Positions 25,251-33,343 are shown, numbered from the stretch's first letter. The stretch is DNA of 34,212 bases from Bradyrhizobium sp. (GCF_030646015.1 NZ_JAUSLT010000013.1:1-34212); one strand, 5' to 3'. Numbers and translations are program-made. Notes: generated by a model not told the origin, from the sequence alone.

Positions 25251-25492
25251 GAGGCAGACAGGGTCCCATCCTCATAGCGGTGCTGTCCAATATAGTGGAA
25301 ATAAACTACAAATTTGTGGCTCGGCCGAAATCTAGCACTGTCCCATTTTTTTAAGTTTTCGTCGTAGGCGAGGCCGCCCGAAAATTCCGACACACAATAG
25401 TACGTTCCGCCGCTCTGTTGGCCGTGCGCGACTGAGGGCAATCCGGCTGCCATCGCGAATGCAACGGCTACAATGCGTTGCAAGTCATTCAT
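25208..25492 (-). CDS. Small secreted protein, probably 3'-altered
   Basis: A 94-residue protein with a signal peptide (MNDLQRIVAVAFAMAAGLPS, cleavage after VAHG) and a mature part GGTYYCVSEFSGGLAYDENL, KKWDSARFRPSHKF. The start at 25492 has GAGAG upstream and sits right before the signal sequence. The last 14 codons overlap, in another frame, the head of the restriction-enzyme fragment, so the original C-terminus was probably replaced when the two sequences were joined near 25250. I take the YYCVSEFSGGLAYDE motif to be a rhizobial secreted-protein family of unknown role. It may be expressed but non-native. Confidence 0.5.
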   Translation of the reverse strand: MNDLQRIVAVAFAMAAGLPSVAHGQQSGGTYYCVSEFSGGLAYDENLKKWDSARFRPSHKFVVYFHYIGQHRYEDGTLSASDDYCPTTSWPDGH

Positions 25493-25623
25493 GTCTGCTC
25501 TCAGGTTTAAACTGCGCAAAGGAGGCACTAAGGCATCCTTATGTGCGTATGCAGTATTGATCGCCAAGTGCAACCTCCCAGCATTGAGAGCGCCGTGGCA
25601 CCCAGTCATTAGGCAGAAATAAC

Positions 25624-25654
25624 AATTGTCTTTACCCCGCGCACGAAGACAATT
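25624..25654 (-). terminator. Possible terminator after the primase operon
   Basis: AATTGTCTT and AAGACAATT form a perfect 9-base stem with a 13-base loop, lying 44 bases past the stop of the small gene at 25698. Reading leftward, the stem is followed by TGTTATTTC, a short T-rich stretch. This fits an intrinsic terminator only loosely. Confidence 0.38.
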
Positions 25655-25697
25655 CCTACTGCAGTATCACTATCAAGTTTGAGCTATCGACGCCCCG

Positions 25698-25913
25698 TCA
25701 TTCTTCAGTTTCTGCAACCTCGTCGTTGAATTGAAGTCTTGCCGCCTGCTCAAGCCGTTCTCTGCACCGATCGATCGCGTTTCCGAGCTGATCTTCAATT
25801 AGCGTTCTGAGCGTCAGATCGCGGGTACAGGCAGCGGGCACGCCATGTAGCTCGGCGCGTAGGGCAGAGAAAGCGTCTACTAAAACGCTCTCCACATCCT
25901 CTACGGGTACCAA
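25698..25913 (-). CDS. Small acidic helical protein, 71 aa
   Basis: A 71-residue protein that overlaps the end of the PrimPol gene by 13 bases and starts at a TTG (25913) with GGGAAG about 8 bases upstream; a GTG at 25895 is the alternative. The sequence is helical (VESVLVDAFSALRAELHGVP, RTLIEDQLGNAIDRCRERLE) and acidic at the end. The arrangement recalls the C-terminal part of small terminase or DNA-packaging proteins of phages and satellites, but the resemblance is too weak to name. Translational coupling to the helicase gene suggests a shared role in element replication or packaging. Confidence 0.55.
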   Translation of the reverse strand: MVPVEDVESVLVDAFSALRAELHGVPAACTRDLTLRTLIEDQLGNAIDRCRERLEQAARLQFNDEVAETEE

Positions 25914-28294
25914 CTCTCCGGCTTCCCGGGCGATCCGCTGTTCGATTTCTCGGGCCCGGGCATCACGGAGCTGGGCGCCGCTGTCGCCGTTGGCAGTTCG
26001 GCGACTGGCGGCCTGACGCAGAAAGCGAATGTACGCGATCCGCCATTGCGCGTCGGTACCTTGTGGTCCCTATCCGATTTGCGCAGATCGGGCACATGTT
26101 TCGTGAGAAACATTCCCAGTTGAGTTTCTATAGACCGCCGCCTGACGCCCTGCTTCTGGGCGTGCCGGATGTATTGGTTGAACAATGCCGCTACCGGGCA
26201 ATCACCTGTTGCTTCACAACCCCACGGCAATTCACCGCGATGCAAGACATCCAGCCACCAACCTTGTTCGCTGTTGAGGCTGGCAAGTTGCTGGCCTAGC
26301 AACGTTGCGGTGTTGGGGACCGTCCGCAGGTCAATCCCGGTCAGATCAAAGTTCAAGAGGTAGTAAAGCAGGGCCGCACGTCCGCCGCCGTCCATCTCTT
26401 GTTTGATGGCTGTGAAATATACGGTGTCCTTTCGGTGTGCTTCACCAGCTTCAAGAATGGCCCAACGCCGCTCGCCAAACCCGGCTGGCACGACCCATTC
26501 GGCGTTTCCAACAACGAATAGTCGGATGTAGTTGGCAACCATAATCATCTCTTTGCCCTTGAATTCAATGTATTGTTGATCGTTGGTGACGAGATCTTTA
26601 AGAACGCCTTCGGCTTCATGATCGCCAGCCCAGAACCCCTCATCAGCGTGCAACAGCAGGCAGGCCTTCAAGTGTGCATTGAATTGTCCAGTGATCTTGC
26701 GCGGACTACTGGCAAGCACATAGTGCCGCGCAAATAGCGAACCGAAGTATTTTCCTACGATTGTTTTTCCGGTGCCTTGTTCGCCACGGACCACCAGCGA
26801 CGTGCCATTCTTCACTTCCGGATGCTGCACAATATCCGCAAACCAGCCGATAACCCACTTGTATAAATTCTCGTCGCCTCGACAGATATTGTCCTTGACG
26901 TGCGCAAGCAGCTTGGAGCAATCCCCATTCGGGTCAGGTTCAACACTGAACCCGCGCCACAAATTAAAATATCCCGGCACTTTACGATTTGGCGAAAATA
27001 CCAGCCCGCTATACTCGCGGCGCTGCGGATGCTGCATCCAATATTTCCCAAGCGGCACTTTCTTCTCGTTGTGGGTGACGAATTTGTTGGCATGCCACGT
27101 GTTAAATGCTTCGAGCTGCAAGAACCCGACGCTTTCTCCGCTGGTGTCCATCACGGTGGCCTTGTCACCAACGATCACCAGCGCGTATTTTTTATTCAAC
27201 TCCGCAATCTCTGGCGGCGGAGTTGCACCGCGCCAACCCGGAGCGGCCAAGTCGGCCAGATAAAGCAATGTGCCGACGCCGATTGTTTCCGGCGGACTAC
27301 TACGCAGCTTTTCCCATCTGTCGTCAGTACCAGCTTCATCAAACTTGGAAGATTTCTGGGACCACTCCTTGAACGCTTCATAGCCCGCGTCACTGCCATT
27401 GAACGCGGCGTAGATGGCCATCGCGACCCGGTTCCATTCTTCCCAGCCCAGATCGTTGTTGGGGATGACGGCGACAGCCGCCAAGATTGTTTCTTGGTTC
27501 GGTGCCTCCGCATTTTCGGCACGGACGCCGTCCAATTTCTTGCGCGGCGTTTTCTGGGTCTGGCACAACTCAATCAGCCAAGACGGAGCTTCCTCAATGG
27601 CGCGCCAGTCGGTCCACTCATACCTGCCGCGTCCCGGCTTTATGCTTGGCGGCGCAACCACCATGCCGCCTTCGCCGCGCACATCCACGCCGGGGGCGAT
27701 TGAGGAAGCGGAATTCTTGATTTCGACTCCGGGCGGCAACTTGAAGTAATAGTGCACGCTGCCGCTGGGGCTGCGCGCAGTCCGCGTTGGCGGCAACGGA
27801 CCGTATTTTTCCTGTAGGGCAGTCAGTGATGCGATGCCGTCCACAGCGTGACCCTGAACCGTGTCGGCCTCCACGACGAAAAATCCGGTATGGCTGCCGG
27901 TCGGCAGACCAACATTGGCATTCGGCCATTGCGAAAAGTCTCGCCGAACTTCCTCGGGCAAACGGGTCTGGCCCCAGTTTTGGCCGCCGCTGTGCTTCTT
28001 GGACTTGTGGCTTTTCTTCTCGCCGGGCGGCACCGGGAAAACGGTGTGCCCGAGTTGCGCGTAAAAAAGCGCGGCTGCTGGCACCGCGAGCGGCGGCTCT
28101 TCGGTGGTGTGAGTGAGCGGCGGCTGGGTGTGAACATTCATGGGTGGCTCGTCGTTGCCCGCCCCTGCTACTGTCGGATGCGGCGCTCCATGCGCTACTA
28201 CTGCCGGGCGCGGGAAAGTCCCGCGCGCCGCGCCGGTGCCGGAGGTTGCGTCGATGCGGGCAGCCTCGCCGCCGCGTGAGTTGTGAACATTCAT
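25901..28294 (-). CDS. PrimPol-helicase replication protein of the element
   Basis: A 797-residue replication protein with three parts. Residues about 60-250 are a bifunctional primase-polymerase (AEP) domain with GFFVVEADT (Glu142, Asp144), SVHYYF (His181) and PGVDVRGEGGMVVAPPS. A PriCT-2-like segment follows (about 268-332, NNDLGWEEWNRVAMAIYAAF). The C-terminal half is an SF3-like helicase/DUF5906 domain: Walker A GEQGTGKT (504-511), Walker B LLLHADE (546-552) and GNAEWVVPAGFGERRW. It would prime and unwind the element's DNA. The ATG at 28294 overlaps the upstream TGA (ATGA) and has GGAAGGTGG before it; a GTG at 28327 or an ATG at 28141 are alternatives. The first 60 residues look disordered. 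Confidence 0.88.
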   Translation of the reverse strand: MNVHNSRGGEAARIDATSGTGAARGTFPRPAVVAHGAPHPTVAGAGNDEPPMNVHTQPPLTHTTEEPPLAVPAAALFYAQLGHTVFPVPPGEKKSHKSKKHSGGQNWGQTRLPEEVRRDFSQWPNANVGLPTGSHTGFFVVEADTVQGHAVDGIASLTALQEKYGPLPPTRTARSPSGSVHYYFKLPPGVEIKNSASSIAPGVDVRGEGGMVVAPPSIKPGRGRYEWTDWRAIEEAPSWLIELCQTQKTPRKKLDGVRAENAEAPNQETILAAVAVIPNNDLGWEEWNRVAMAIYAAFNGSDAGYEAFKEWSQKSSKFDEAGTDDRWEKLRSSPPETIGVGTLLYLADLAAPGWRGATPPPEIAELNKKYALVIVGDKATVMDTSGESVGFLQLEAFNTWHANKFVTHNEKKVPLGKYWMQHPQRREYSGLVFSPNRKVPGYFNLWRGFSVEPDPNGDCSKLLAHVKDNICRGDENLYKWVIGWFADIVQHPEVKNGTSLVVRGEQGTGKTIVGKYFGSLFARHYVLASSPRKITGQFNAHLKACLLLHADEGFWAGDHEAEGVLKDLVTNDQQYIEFKGKEMIMVANYIRLFVVGNAEWVVPAGFGERRWAILEAGEAHRKDTVYFTAIKQEMDGGGRAALLYYLLNFDLTGIDLRTVPNTATLLGQQLASLNSEQGWWLDVLHRGELPWGCEATGDCPVAALFNQYIRHAQKQGVRRRSIETQLGMFLTKHVPDLRKSDRDHKVPTRNGGSRTFAFCVRPPVAELPTATAAPSSVMPGPEKSNSGSPGKPESWYP

Positions 28295-28767
28295 GGCTGA
28301 CCACCTTCCACATGCGGCCTGCGCCACGCCGTCGAGTTTGCATTGCGCTCGTCATGGTCGAATTCCCAGCCCAGACCGCGCGGCGGCACCGGCCTGCTAA
28401 TGAATGCGCCATGGTTGCGAGTGAAGGTGAGCTCCATTCCGTCGTCCCTTATCCATACGGAAAGGAACGGCACGCCTTCACCGGCTTCCTCAACGGTGAT
28501 GCGCCGTTCGGCACCGGTTACGGGATTGACGTTCAGTAAGAACCCGCCGCTGCTTAGAACTCTCTCCGCCCGCCACAGAGCATTCGCTTTCATGCTCGCA
28601 GCGCGGTCAAAAAGTTTTTCGGCCTCTTGGTGCGCAACGGCCCATTCGGTAAGCAACGTTCCTTTGCACTGGCGACTTTTTCGGCTAAGATTGCGGCTGC
28701 TGCTTGCTACCGAAATCTTTGCCCCGTCCCCGGTTGCCTCCGGGGCGGGGTTTGGTTTTTTTGCCAT
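28291..28767 (-). CDS. Hypothetical protein, 158 aa
   Basis: A 158-residue basic protein with no signal or membrane segment. The N-terminus is Lys/Ser/Arg-rich and likely disordered; the middle is a helix (TEWAVAHQEAEKLFDRAASM), and the C-terminal half has strand-rich segments (GVPFLSVWIRDDGMELTFTR). It starts at an ATG at 28767, 6 bases after the HTH gene, and its stop overlaps the PrimPol start, so it is a core member of the replication operon. I recognise no domain; a role in replication or its control is inferred only from position. Confidence 0.7.
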   Translation of the reverse strand: MAKKPNPAPEATGDGAKISVASSSRNLSRKSRQCKGTLLTEWAVAHQEAEKLFDRAASMKANALWRAERVLSSGGFLLNVNPVTGAERRITVEEAGEGVPFLSVWIRDDGMELTFTRNHGAFISRPVPPRGLGWEFDHDERNANSTAWRRPHVEGGQP

Positions 28768-28773
28768 GGCGCA

Positions 28774-29124
28774 TCAAGCCTCCGCCCGTTCGCGGCGACC
28801 CAGCTTTGTACGACCATCAGCACGGTTGGTATATTCGGTGGTGGATCTGACTACTCGTTGCTCCAGCCATGCCCGAACGTCTGCGCGCCTGTAGCGGACC
28901 AAGTGATTGCCGACTAGTACGAACGGCGGGCCGTAGTCCCCGCCTCGCGCGATTTCACACCACTGGGTGCTGACGCCGAGCAGTTCTGCAAGCGCAGACG
29001 TGTTCAGAAGTTCATCACCGTCCCCGACTTCTACCGCGAGCTTGTGCGCGCGCTTGTCGAGGCCAAGTCGCCCGCTCGTGTGAGCGTGCTGTACCTTCTT
29101 GGATTTAGAATTTTGTCTTACCAC
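28774..29124 (-). CDS. AlpA/excisionase-like helix-turn-helix protein
   Basis: A 116-residue protein with a MerR/AlpA-type HTH: LLNTSALAELLGVSTQWCEI, then a wing GPPFVLVGNHLVRYRRADV and the recognition ending RAWLEQRVV. This is the DNA-binding fold of excisionases and AlpA-type activators, which control integrase action or element gene expression. I chose the GTG at 29124 because GGGAGA stands 6 bases upstream; a TTG at 29187 would add 21 residues. It is first in the operon leading to the PrimPol gene, a standard satellite layout. Confidence 0.8.
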   Translation of the reverse strand: MVRQNSKSKKVQHAHTSGRLGLDKRAHKLAVEVGDGDELLNTSALAELLGVSTQWCEIARGGDYGPPFVLVGNHLVRYRRADVRAWLEQRVVRSTTEYTNRADGRTKLGRRERAEA

Positions 29125-29243
29125 TGAAAGTCTCCCGGTCGCGGGCGCGCAAAAGCAGGACCGCGCGACAAAACTTCCTCCAACCAACCGGCTGAACGGA
29201 AATCAAGTTGCGCTCCCTACGATGCCTGCCAAGGCCGGGAACT

Positions 29244-29354
29244 ATGAAACCCCAGCGTGCTGAGGTATGCCCATTCTGCGGGACTTCTTCGGAATTACGC
29301 CCTGAGGCCACCGGGTCACAATCGAGCAGCCTACAAGTGCCTTGCGCTGCTTAA
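29244..29354 (+). CDS. Possible 36-aa ORF with one CxxC
   Basis: An ATG at 29244, with GGCCGGGAA upstream, opens a 36-codon frame beginning MKPQRAEVCPFCGTSSELRP and ending at a TAA. It has one CPFC pair and a low-complexity serine stretch after it. It sits in the 274-base gap between the HTH and integrase genes, on the opposite strand to both. It may be the truncated head of a zinc-ribbon protein or chance; I see no second cysteine pair. Confidence 0.22.
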   Translation: MKPQRAEVCPFCGTSSELRPEATGSQSSSLQVPCAA

Positions 29355-29398
29355 GCTTGCTTATTTATAACATTAATTCGCGGTCAGTAAAAGCGTTT

Positions 29399-30607
29399 TC
29401 AGGCGGAATTTTCACGGCGAAGCTTGGTGACGTTTCTAGCCGCAACGGGCGTGATACCGCACAACGCCTTCAACTTATCGCAGACGCGCTGCACCGGCTC
29501 GCGTAGACGGTCGATAGAAATTTGCACATATCCGGCGGTAACATCATTACGGGTCGCGTGATTGAGCAGCGTCTTCATCACCAGCCAGCTAAGGTCGGCG
29601 CTCTCGGCAACGCTGGCATAGGTGCGGCGCAGATCGTGCGCCGATACCTGAATGCCCGTGGCATCCGCGACCATGGCCAACGCGTTGTCGGCGCTAGTGA
29701 TGTGTTTGGTGGCACCCGGTCCGGGGAATAAGAAGTCACTGACGCTGCCCAGCGCGCGCCGCTTGACCAGCAGGTCATGCACAAAGTCCGACATGGGGAT
29801 TTCCAGTTTTCGTTTCGCCTTCGTCAACTCGGCGGGCACCCGGAGGATCTTCTGCGTAAGATCAACATGCGACCAGCACAGCGCAGCCGCCTCGCCGCGC
29901 CGCATGCCGGTGAATAGCATCAACAGCACATAGTCACGGGCAGTCGGATTGGGCAACGCCATCACTGCCGAATAGAAGGCAGGCAATTCCTCGGTCTGCA
30001 CCATCCGGGTACGGCGCGGCTCCGCGTACCACTGCCGCCGTAGTCGCAGCACCGGGTTTGATGGCAGTGTGGTGCGGTCTGCGGCAAAATTCCAAACGAT
30101 GCGCAGCGTGCGCATGTTTACGTTGGCCGTCGCGGTGCCTATCTCCTTTGCGATGGCGCGGTGACGGTTCTCCACCATCTCAGGAGTGATTTCTTTTAGG
30201 TCGCGGTTCAGCCAAGCTTCGAGAACGCGCTCGATCTGCCTGTAGTGAGCTATGGAAGCGAGGGCCAGATTAGGCCGCGCGGTAATGTAATTGTTGAGAG
30301 CTGTTTGCAGCGTGAAGGTCGGAGCCTTGTACTTGGGGTCTACGCCGCGTCGCAGATCGTCAAGCACGTTCTCAGCACGCTGCCTTGCCACGTTCAGCGC
30401 CAGCCCGCTGACGGGACCGATGGTCACGCGCCGCGCCTTGCCTCCGGGCAAGTCGCGCTGAGCGATATAAAGTCTTTGGTTGGTCTTGCCGGAACACTGG
30501 ACACCGAAGCCGCGCAACTCGTCGCACCAGTATATTGTCTGCTTGCCGTTGGGATGCGGTGCGGGGAGCTTGGCAACGGCTTTCTGCGTCAGGTTGAAGG
30601 TGGGCAT
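29399..30607 (-). CDS. Tyrosine recombinase (integrase)
   Basis: A 402-residue phage-type integrase. An N-terminal arm-binding domain of DUF4102 type (FNLTQKAVAKLPAPHPNGKQ, WCDELRGFGVQ) is followed by a SAM-like core-binding domain (about 100-195) and the catalytic domain: Arg236 in TGMRRGE, a Lys near 264-266 in the beta hairpin, His324 and Arg327 in HDLRRTY, His350 and Tyr360. All catalytic residues are present, so it should be active. It reads inward from the right end of the element. Integrases of this kind often use tRNA 3' ends, but no tRNA is seen at either side of the gene in this window. Confidence 0.93.
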   Translation of the reverse strand: MPTFNLTQKAVAKLPAPHPNGKQTIYWCDELRGFGVQCSGKTNQRLYIAQRDLPGGKARRVTIGPVSGLALNVARQRAENVLDDLRRGVDPKYKAPTFTLQTALNNYITARPNLALASIAHYRQIERVLEAWLNRDLKEITPEMVENRHRAIAKEIGTATANVNMRTLRIVWNFAADRTTLPSNPVLRLRRQWYAEPRRTRMVQTEELPAFYSAVMALPNPTARDYVLLMLFTGMRRGEAAALCWSHVDLTQKILRVPAELTKAKRKLEIPMSDFVHDLLVKRRALGSVSDFLFPGPGATKHITSADNALAMVADATGIQVSAHDLRRTYASVAESADLSWLVMKTLLNHATRNDVTAGYVQISIDRLREPVQRVCDKLKALCGITPVAARNVTKLRRENSA

Positions 30608-30764
30608 GGGAGGTTCTCCAATAAGGGAATTCGGCCCCTTGGGGCTGCATTACGTCGTTTTATATTTGTAAACGTTAATGCAACGAATGACCAAAAAGCA
30701 AATAAAATCAGATAGTTAGTACTATGTGGCTTTAATCTTAAAACCCCTTAAGGGGGCCTCAGGG

Positions 30765-30779
30765 TTAACGAGCTGTTAA
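30765..30779 (+). promoter_or_regulatory. CtrA-type binding site (TTAA-N7-TTAA)
   Basis: TTAACGAGCTGTTAA is a perfect TTAA-N7-TTAA, 49 bases before the ATG of the DUF2336 gene. Several more TTAA words lie just upstream (30732-30751), including a CCCCTTAAGGGG palindrome. The spacing suits a site over the -35 region, where CtrA activates. The word CGAGCTGTTAAAG in it recurs at 13977. The site also marks the core side of the element boundary. Confidence 0.55.
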
Positions 30780-30828
30780 AGCAAGCCACGTAAATTGGCG
30801 CTGATATTACTCAGTCGCGTATCCTGAC

Positions 30829-31794
30829 ATGACCACACCTCCATTCTTTCCGGGCTTCGACGGGCTGATGACGCTCTCCCGCCGCGAGGGCGTCGATATC
30901 CGCCCCACGCTGCTGCGCGTGCTGACCGATCTCTACGTCCAGGCCCCGGTGCACAGCGACGACGAGGCACGGCAGTTTGTCGAACTGACTTCCCGCCTGA
31001 TCGATGAGGTCGACGACACCACGCGCGCCGCGGTACGGGCGCGGCTCGCGATCTATCCGGCCACGCCGCCCGAGGTCCTGCAGCGGCTCGGGCTGAGGCC
31101 GCAGCATCCCGGCTTGCGCGTGCCGCTCGCCAACGAAATTCCCGCAGACCCTGCCGCAGCGCCGACGGTCAGGCCGCCGACCGAAGCGCAAATGCGGATG
31201 GCGTCGAACCTGTCGATGCAGCCAAAGGACGCTGCCGAGATCAACGATATGTTTTTCGCGGCCAGCGCCAGCGAGCGCACCCGGATCCTTCATAATCTGG
31301 CGGAAACCCCGCTACGGGCTTCGGCGCGGATTCCCGCCTTCCGCGCGGCGCGCGCGGTCGAGACGCTGGAGATGGCGGCCTGGGTTGGCGATATCGAAAA
31401 CTTCACGCTGGAGCTCGGTGAAACCCTGATCCTGCCGTCGCGGGTGGCCGCCCAGGTGGTTGGCGATCCCGGCGGCGAGCCGCTGGCCTGCGCGGCCAGG
31501 GCGCTGGACATGCCGGGTCCCGTGTTCCAGCGCGTGACGCTGTTTCTCAATCCGGAATTCGCTTCGGTGAATTACGTCTACCGGCTGTCGCGGCTCTATG
31601 ACCGACTCAGCGAACGCTCCGCCCTGGTCATGCTGGCCGCCTGGCGCGGCTCGACCATGGCGGTGACCCGCGCAAAATACCGGCCGGGTCTTTACGACGA
31701 CGAACGCCAGCGCGCGCGCGCGGCGCCGGTCCAGACCCGTCCGGCCGTGCAGCCAGGCAGCGCACCCGCGGTACGCACCGGCTCGCAAGGTTAG
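30829..31794 (+). CDS. DUF2336 domain protein
   Basis: A 321-residue helical-repeat protein of the DUF2336 family, an alphaproteobacterial group. The segments TLSRREGVDIRPTLLRVLTD, DEARQFVELTSRLIDEVD and RAAVRARLAIYPATPPEVLQ are the repeated amphipathic helices usual for it. No signal peptide, so cytoplasmic. The C-terminus is a disordered Ala/Pro/Arg tail. Function is unknown; family members are often found with cell-cycle control, which agrees with the CtrA-type site immediately upstream. The ATG at 30829 starts at the conserved domain edge. Confidence 0.85.
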   Translation: MTTPPFFPGFDGLMTLSRREGVDIRPTLLRVLTDLYVQAPVHSDDEARQFVELTSRLIDEVDDTTRAAVRARLAIYPATPPEVLQRLGLRPQHPGLRVPLANEIPADPAAAPTVRPPTEAQMRMASNLSMQPKDAAEINDMFFAASASERTRILHNLAETPLRASARIPAFRAARAVETLEMAAWVGDIENFTLELGETLILPSRVAAQVVGDPGGEPLACAARALDMPGPVFQRVTLFLNPEFASVNYVYRLSRLYDRLSERSALVMLAAWRGSTMAVTRAKYRPGLYDDERQRARAAPVQTRPAVQPGSAPAVRTGSQG

Positions 31795-31834
31795 CCGCGT
31801 CATCCAACAACACAGGGCATTGAGGATGCTGCGC

Positions 31835-31858
31835 CGGTCATCCCCGAAGGGATGACCG
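31835..31858. terminator. Perfect 10-bp hairpin, possible bidirectional terminator
   Basis: CGGTCATCCC and GGGATGACCG pair perfectly around a CGAA loop. It lies between the convergent DUF2336 and outer-membrane protein genes. There is no U-run on either side, so it may instead be a short dispersed palindrome; the CGGTCATCCC form is common between genes in alphaproteobacteria. Confidence 0.5.
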
Positions 31859-31911
31859 CAGCTGGTCGGCAAGCATTATCCTGATGCTTTCAAGACGGCG
31901 CTCGCGGGCAA

Positions 31912-32820
31912 TCAGTAGCGGGCGACGGCCGGGCCACCGAACCTGTAGTTCACGCCGACACGGGCCACATGAAAGTCCTCTCTGTGGCTGGCGGTAAACG
32001 AAGATGCGGTTTGATTGGGTCCTACCAATAACGGGGACACCGCGGCGTTGGTCGTGACGTCGCCCAAATTCACGTACAAATATTCCGCTCTTATGCTGAC
32101 GTTACTTCCCAGTGCATATTCGAGGCCGGCACCCGCCGCCCAACCGGTGGCTATCCGGGACGAACTGCCCGCATAGCACCTGGGGGCCTCTTGGGGATTG
32201 CCACAGTTGTGAATGAATCCACCCAGCCCGAGATTGGAACCCGGTTGCCCGTTGAGTACGACGTCTTCATTGACGCGGCCATATGCAAACCCGGCTGTGC
32301 CGTAGATCAACAATTGACTCGTTGGAAGCCAGCCCAAACGACCCCTGACCGTTCCGAACCATTTGACTTCCTCGCTGGCCCGAAAGGTCGAGGTCCCCGG
32401 AGGGAACAGCAAGGGCTGCATCAGAAACGTGGAAGTTGACTGGCCGCGCATGGAAGTCCAGGCGAAATCGGCTTCGGCGCCAATCAGCCCGCTCTGATTG
32501 AACTGCCAATTGTATCCGGCCTGAAAACCGCCAAGCACACCGTCGCCGCGGAAAGACCCCGGCGGGACGCAAGTACTGCCAAAGTTTCCACCGCAACTGA
32601 TGGCAAAGGCAGCAGGGTCGTTGGCGGTGAAGGCGACCGTCGGATTCCTCCACCCATATCCCGCATGCGCGCCGACGTAAAAGCCGGTCCAGCTGGTGGC
32701 CGGTACGACCACCGGCGCCTTGGCCCGCAGGTCGGCCGCCTCCGCACCACCAGAAAACCCGACGAGGGCGCAGCCAATCAGCAGCGCGGTGACAAGCTTA
32801 CGACGGTCGTTTCGGTGCAT
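31912..32820 (-). CDS. Outer-membrane beta-barrel protein, Omp25/RopB-like
   Basis: A 302-residue outer-membrane protein. The Sec signal peptide ends at AEAADL, followed by the family opening WTGFYVGAHAGYGW. The rest alternates short strands and loops (FQAGYNWQFNQSGLIGAEAD, WFGTVRGRLGWLPTSQLLIY, GWAAGAGLEYALGSNVSIRA, EYLYVNLGD) and ends VGVNYRF plus a few residues, the form of an 8-stranded barrel; the usual final aromatic is displaced by a GGPAVARY tail. The ATG at 32820 has GAGGAC upstream; the frame up to 32865 would precede the signal peptide with charged residues. Four cysteines, unusual for the family, lie in two loops and may form disulphides. Confidence 0.9.
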   Translation of the reverse strand: MHRNDRRKLVTALLIGCALVGFSGGAEAADLRAKAPVVVPATSWTGFYVGAHAGYGWRNPTVAFTANDPAAFAISCGGNFGSTCVPPGSFRGDGVLGGFQAGYNWQFNQSGLIGAEADFAWTSMRGQSTSTFLMQPLLFPPGTSTFRASEEVKWFGTVRGRLGWLPTSQLLIYGTAGFAYGRVNEDVVLNGQPGSNLGLGGFIHNCGNPQEAPRCYAGSSSRIATGWAAGAGLEYALGSNVSIRAEYLYVNLGDVTTNAAVSPLLVGPNQTASSFTASHREDFHVARVGVNYRFGGPAVARY

Positions 32821-32998
32821 TTTGTCCTCTGCTTCAAGAGCCGAACGCAACCGATGGACATCCACGGCTCGTCAGCTTTTGAAACAGTTGCTTGTTCCGC
32901 TTATTCGCCTCCACCCCCAAACGGTAGCATCCGGGTGAAATGCACAACGCGAAAAACATGATTTCTCCACGTCGTTGTATTGCAGCAACAAGCGACGC

Positions 32999-33343
32999 CT
33001 AGCCCCGCGCCAGATCGAGAAAATGCCGCCCTGCCCGGTCTTCGGTCTCGACCACCCAGGCGTCCGGGTCGAACTTGATTTCCCTGACCAGCCGCTCTTC
33101 CACTGTTGTTTCTGGCACCGGTTGCGGCGACATCGGCGTGAAGATGCGCTCGATCGGCCGGCTGTCGTCATAGACGGTCTGCGGCGCCGGCACGTACAGC
33201 ATGGCATTGCCGTCGAGCGTGGCGACCTTGACGAACACCGCGCCGGCCTCCTCCGCGCCGCGCCGGCGCACCGCGCCGAACACGCCCGCGGTCTGGCAAC
33301 GGCGCAAATAGGCCGCCACCCATATGGCTGATTTCAAACGCAT
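32999..33343 (-). CDS. DUF1491 family protein
   Basis: A 114-residue cytoplasmic protein matching DUF1491: opening MRLKSAIWVAAYLRRC, then GVFGAVRRRGAEEAGAVFVK and the family ending EDRAGRHFLDLARG. The ATG at 33343 is the family start; the open frame to 33469 has no ribosome site and no family similarity. Family members are small alphaproteobacterial proteins of unknown function. In related genomes it usually sits beside the peptidoglycan-binding gene seen at 33895, on the same strand, and here the dodecin gene lies between them. Confidence 0.9.
   Translation of the reverse strand: MRLKSAIWVAAYLRRCQTAGVFGAVRRRGAEEAGAVFVKVATLDGNAMLYVPAPQTVYDDSRPIERIFTPMSPQPVPETTVEERLVREIKFDPDAWVVETEDRAGRHFLDLARG

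Larger units (their letters stand above)
23074..30607. mobile_element. Probable satellite-like or integrative element (ends uncertain)
   Basis: A block with lower GC and different codon use than the flanking core genes carries a tyrosine integrase reading inward from the right end, an AlpA-like HTH gene, an unknown gene, a PrimPol-helicase and a small gene, all leftward with short gaps or overlaps. This is the gene order of P4-like or PICI-like satellites, which replicate by their own primase-helicase but lack capsid genes. The left part (restriction and EVE-nuclease genes) is cargo or an older neighbour. No tRNA and no direct repeat marking att sites was found, so the coordinates given are gene limits and not true ends. 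Confidence 0.6.

Noticed and set aside
22511..30760. Search for att direct repeats or a tRNA next to the integrase
   Set aside because: Only short matches of 8-10 bases were found (for example CGGCCCCTTG near 23511 and 30640), which is expected by chance.
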